Positions 17,772 to 19,585 of a stretch of 19,585 bases of DNA are shown here, one piece after another. The position numbers and the translations under genes are program-made. Within the stretch, counting starts at the first letter, position 1; each line of letters opens with the position of its first letter. Where the stretch lies: NCBI GenBank assembly GCA_035524895.1, contig DATLFI010000367.1:1-19585 (forward strand). Direction: 5' to 3'. This DNA comes from DATLFI01 sp035524895. GTDB taxonomy: Bacteria > Acidobacteriota > Thermoanaerobaculia > Multivoradales > Multivoraceae. Below the pieces are notes generated by a model. It had not been told where the DNA came from. It did no database searches and saw only the letters and a program-made list of their open reading frames with translations.

Positions 17772-18361
17772 CTCGACTTGTAGGCCCGCGGGGGCAGGCC
17801 GAGGCGCCGCTTGAAGGAACGCTGCAGCGTGCGCAGATGGCCGAATCCCGACTTGCGCGCGGCGACCTCCATCGAGGCGCCCTGCTGCATGAGATCCACC
17901 GCGGCGATCACCCGCAGGCCGGAGAGCCACTGGGAGTAGGTCAACCCGACGGTGGTGTGGAAGTAGGCCGAGAAGTAGGTCTCCTCGAGGCCCGCGATGC
18001 CGGCGACTCGCGACAGGGTCATCTTCGATCCCAGGCGGTTCTCTACGAAACGGCGAACCCGCTCGAGGTACGGATGATCGGTCATCGTCTCGTTGCGGGA
18101 GGCCATGTCTCGTCGCAGACGCGCTATCGCCCGGCTGGACTCGGCGCGGCTGACCGTCCGGCGAGCTGGCGCCTTCTTGCGTACGGCAGCCTTCTTGCGC
18201 GCTGCCGGCCGCTTGGTCGTGGTCTTGCGCGCCGGCCGCTGCGAGCGCTTCTTCGCCGCGCTACGCCGGCTCGGCGCCGCTGCCTTCTTCTTGGTCGCCG
18301 GCTTCTTCTTCGACCTCGACTTGGTCTTCGCTCCGCCGCCAGTTCGCTTCTTGGCTGCCAT
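17768..18361 (-). CDS. AraC-type DNA-binding protein with histone-H1-like basic N-terminal tail
   Basis: This 197-residue protein has two parts. Residues 1-70 contain 18 Lys and 12 Arg in AAKK/KKAAV/RKKAPARR-style repeats, like the C-terminal tails of histone H1 and bacterial H1-like proteins. Residues about 96-195 form a complete AraC/XylS domain with two helix-turn-helices: MTLSRVAGIAGLEETYFSAYF, and SMEVAARKSGFGHLRTLQRSF followed by LGLPPRAYK. There is no sugar- or effector-binding domain. The ATG has GGAGG (plus-strand 18369-18373) seven bases upstream, a strong site. An internal Met86 could give a tail-less form, but its ribosome site is weak. It is expected to bind DNA with both specific (AraC) and non-specific (tail) contacts, so it may be a nucleoid-type regulator. 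Its targets are unknown. The metallopeptidase gene lies upstream on the same strand. Confidence 0.9.
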   Translation of the reverse strand: MAAKKRTGGGAKTKSRSKKKPATKKKAAAPSRRSAAKKRSQRPARKTTTKRPAARKKAAVRKKAPARRTVSRAESSRAIARLRRDMASRNETMTDHPYLERVRRFVENRLGSKMTLSRVAGIAGLEETYFSAYFHTTVGLTYSQWLSGLRVIAAVDLMQQGASMEVAARKSGFGHLRTLQRSFKRRLGLPPRAYKSS

Positions 18362-18487
18362 GACTCACCCTCCGTCATCACCGCCCACGACCGTTGGGCC
18401 GATCGCGACCGCAGCGCCGACCACGTGAGAGACCGTGCTATGAGACAAGTCTTTGTGTTGATGTGTCGAGCATAGCGCCGAATGCGC
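18362..18487. promoter_or_regulatory. Gap between the metallopeptidase and AraC-type genes, with inverted repeats
   Basis: This 126-base same-strand gap is locally AT-richer around 18436-18477 and probably holds the AraC-gene promoter. It contains the spaced inverted repeat GCTATG (18437-18442) and CATAGC (18471-18476). It also contains a 5-base-stem hairpin, AGCGC-CGAAT-GCGCT (18474-18488), directly at the peptidase stop, without a U-tract. No confident -35/-10 pair was seen. Confidence 0.35.
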
Positions 18488-19585
18488 TCACTCCGCAACA
18501 CGCGGATCGCAGAGTCGCAGATCAAGCCGCTCCAGCAAGAGCTCCACGAGCTCTCGTTCGGCAGCGGCCAAATGAGTGCCGACGGACGCCAGCACGGCGT
18601 GAAGGTCCCTCGCCTCGCCGGCGCGTAGCGCGGCAAGCAGCTCGAGAAAGGCGGCGCGGCGTGCGCTTCCTCCGTCCAACAGCACGCGCACGAGGGCTGC
18701 GGCCGCGAGGTAACGACGCGCGCGCCCCGCCGGCGCCGACAGCTCCTCGATCGGCAGCTCCACCAGCTCGGCCAAGCGCGGCGAGTCGGCACCACTCCGC
18801 CAGTCGAGCGCCGCGCAAGCCGCCGCGCGCGCCTCGCCGCCCGCGCGCCACCGCGTCACCACGTGGACCTCCCCGGCGACCACGCGCTCCTCCTCGGTTA
18901 CGCGCAGGTGCGGCCAGGCTCCCGGTACCGGGCAACCCTCACTGCCCGCGGCTGCGAGTCCAAGATCTTGCGCCAGACCTTCCTCGAGCCACCCGGGCAG
19001 TACGTATGTGGAAGCGCGCGCGTTGTGCAGGTGCACCAGCTCGTGCGCGAGGGTGGCGGCCACGTCCTCCTCGTCGCGGTCCCCAGTGAACAGCACCGCG
19101 ATGCCGTCCGCGTAGTGGCCGCCGCTTTCCGCGCTCTCGAGCTCCCCCATTTGCTCGACGTAGCTGCGGTAGTCGCGCTCGCGTGCGAAGAGCACCACCA
19201 CCTGGCGCGGCAGCTCCTCGGCGGCCACTTCGGGGAGCCCGTAGCGCTCGCCGTACACCTCCGGCAGGCACGAGGCGATCGCGAGCAGCCGCTGGAACGT
19301 CGCCGAGCGCGATGGCACGTCGGTGACCCAAGAGACTCCCGCCAGCTCGATGGCTTGGTCGCCGCCACGCCCGAGCACCGCGCGCGCCGCCGCGACGCGC
19401 TGCTCGCGGCGCTGCGGATCGACCGCCGCCACACGCTCCGCGCGAAGCCCACCGCCAAGACCAGGGGGAGCGACCCAGCCCGAGACCGCGCCGTGGCGCA
19501 CGCGCACCCACCCATCGCGACGCTCCAGCACCTCGACGACCACAGGCACGTCGAGGGTGGACAGCACAGCGGCAGCGCGCTCGGG
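18488..19585 (-). CDS. SH3b-domain HExxH metallopeptidase (5' partial)
   Basis: The frame is open to the right edge. Six codons (PERAAA) precede a GTG at 19567 and belong to an SH3b-like domain (VVVEVLERRDGWVRVRHG, then GWVAP), so the start lies outside the window. Counting from that GTG, residues about 120-200 form a gluzincin zinc-peptidase core. TLAHELVHLHN supplies H175, E176 and H179, and PGWLEEGLAQ supplies a downstream glutamate ligand (E196). This is the arrangement of the peptidase-MA-like and DUF1570-like families. Residues about 200-355 are helical and Ala/Leu/Glu-rich, with no assigned function. SH3b domains usually bind cell wall or peptides, so an exported location is likely, but any signal peptide is outside the window. 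The substrate is unknown. The AraC-type regulator follows 126 bases downstream on the same strand. Confidence 0.85.
   Translation of the reverse strand, partial: PERAAAVLSTLDVPVVVEVLERRDGWVRVRHGAVSGWVAPPGLGGGLRAERVAAVDPQRREQRVAAARAVLGRGGDQAIELAGVSWVTDVPSRSATFQRLLAIASCLPEVYGERYGLPEVAAEELPRQVVVLFARERDYRSYVEQMGELESAESGGHYADGIAVLFTGDRDEEDVAATLAHELVHLHNARASTYVLPGWLEEGLAQDLGLAAAGSEGCPVPGAWPHLRVTEEERVVAGEVHVVTRWRAGGEARAAACAALDWRSGADSPRLAELVELPIEELSAPAGRARRYLAAAALVRVLLDGGSARRAAFLELLAALRAGEARDLHAVLASVGTHLAAAERELVELLLERLDLRLCDPRVAE

Noticed and set aside
14961..17930. 989-codon open frame on the minus strand opposite the large TPR/FG-GAP gene
   Set aside because: The composition mirrors the periodic Asp/Gly codons of the real gene, no motif is recognisable, and it also runs into the AraC-type gene.
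18422..18427. CACGTG palindrome
   Set aside because: A six-base GC-rich palindrome expected by chance, with no partner site.

Overview
The window is about 19.6 kb of very GC-rich DNA with tightly packed genes. It probably comes from an Acidobacteriota-type bacterium such as a Thermoanaerobaculia or Holophagae relative. That is an inference from three gene types that cluster in that phylum: an ECF sigma factor of the kinase-associated type, a TPR-tailed Ser/Thr kinase, and large FG-GAP/UnbV (CRTAC1-like) secreted proteins. No rRNA, tRNA, CRISPR array, transposase or attachment site was found.

Region 1 (1-8874) is a carbohydrate module. A GH3 exo-beta-glucosidase with a C-terminal ExoP-type domain (cut by the left edge) is followed by an SGLT-like sodium/sugar symporter. 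Convergent to these is edd. Divergent from edd is a translationally coupled set, eda-zwf-pgl. Together the genes could release glucose from beta-glucosides, import it, and convert glucose-6-phosphate to pyruvate and glyceraldehyde-3-phosphate by the Entner-Doudoroff route; a glucokinase is not in the window. The edd/eda intergenic region holds a perfect 9-4-9 AT-rich palindrome (5950-5971), the best regulatory site in the window.

Region 2 (8885-11615, minus strand) is an ECF sigma factor gene whose stop overlaps the start of a kinase gene (ATGA). The kinase gene looks broken. It lacks the whole ATP-binding N-lobe, and the transmembrane linker is missing at a second junction that also changes reading frame before the TPR half.

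Region 3 (11735-17771, plus strand) encodes two consecutive large exported FG-GAP/UnbV proteins of 830 and about 1188 residues. The second adds N-terminal TPR-like helices and a C-terminal part of about 450 residues that I cannot assign to a family.

Region 4 (17768-19585, minus strand) holds an AraC-type DNA-binding protein with a histone-H1-like Lys/Arg-rich tail, and an SH3b plus HExxH metallopeptidase cut by the right edge. The AraC gene and the large protein end convergently in one shared CTAG.

I see no convincing new multi-gene defence or mobile system. The items most worth a second look are the edd/eda operator, the doubly deleted kinase, the H1-tail/AraC fusion and the unassigned C-terminal domain of the large FG-GAP protein.
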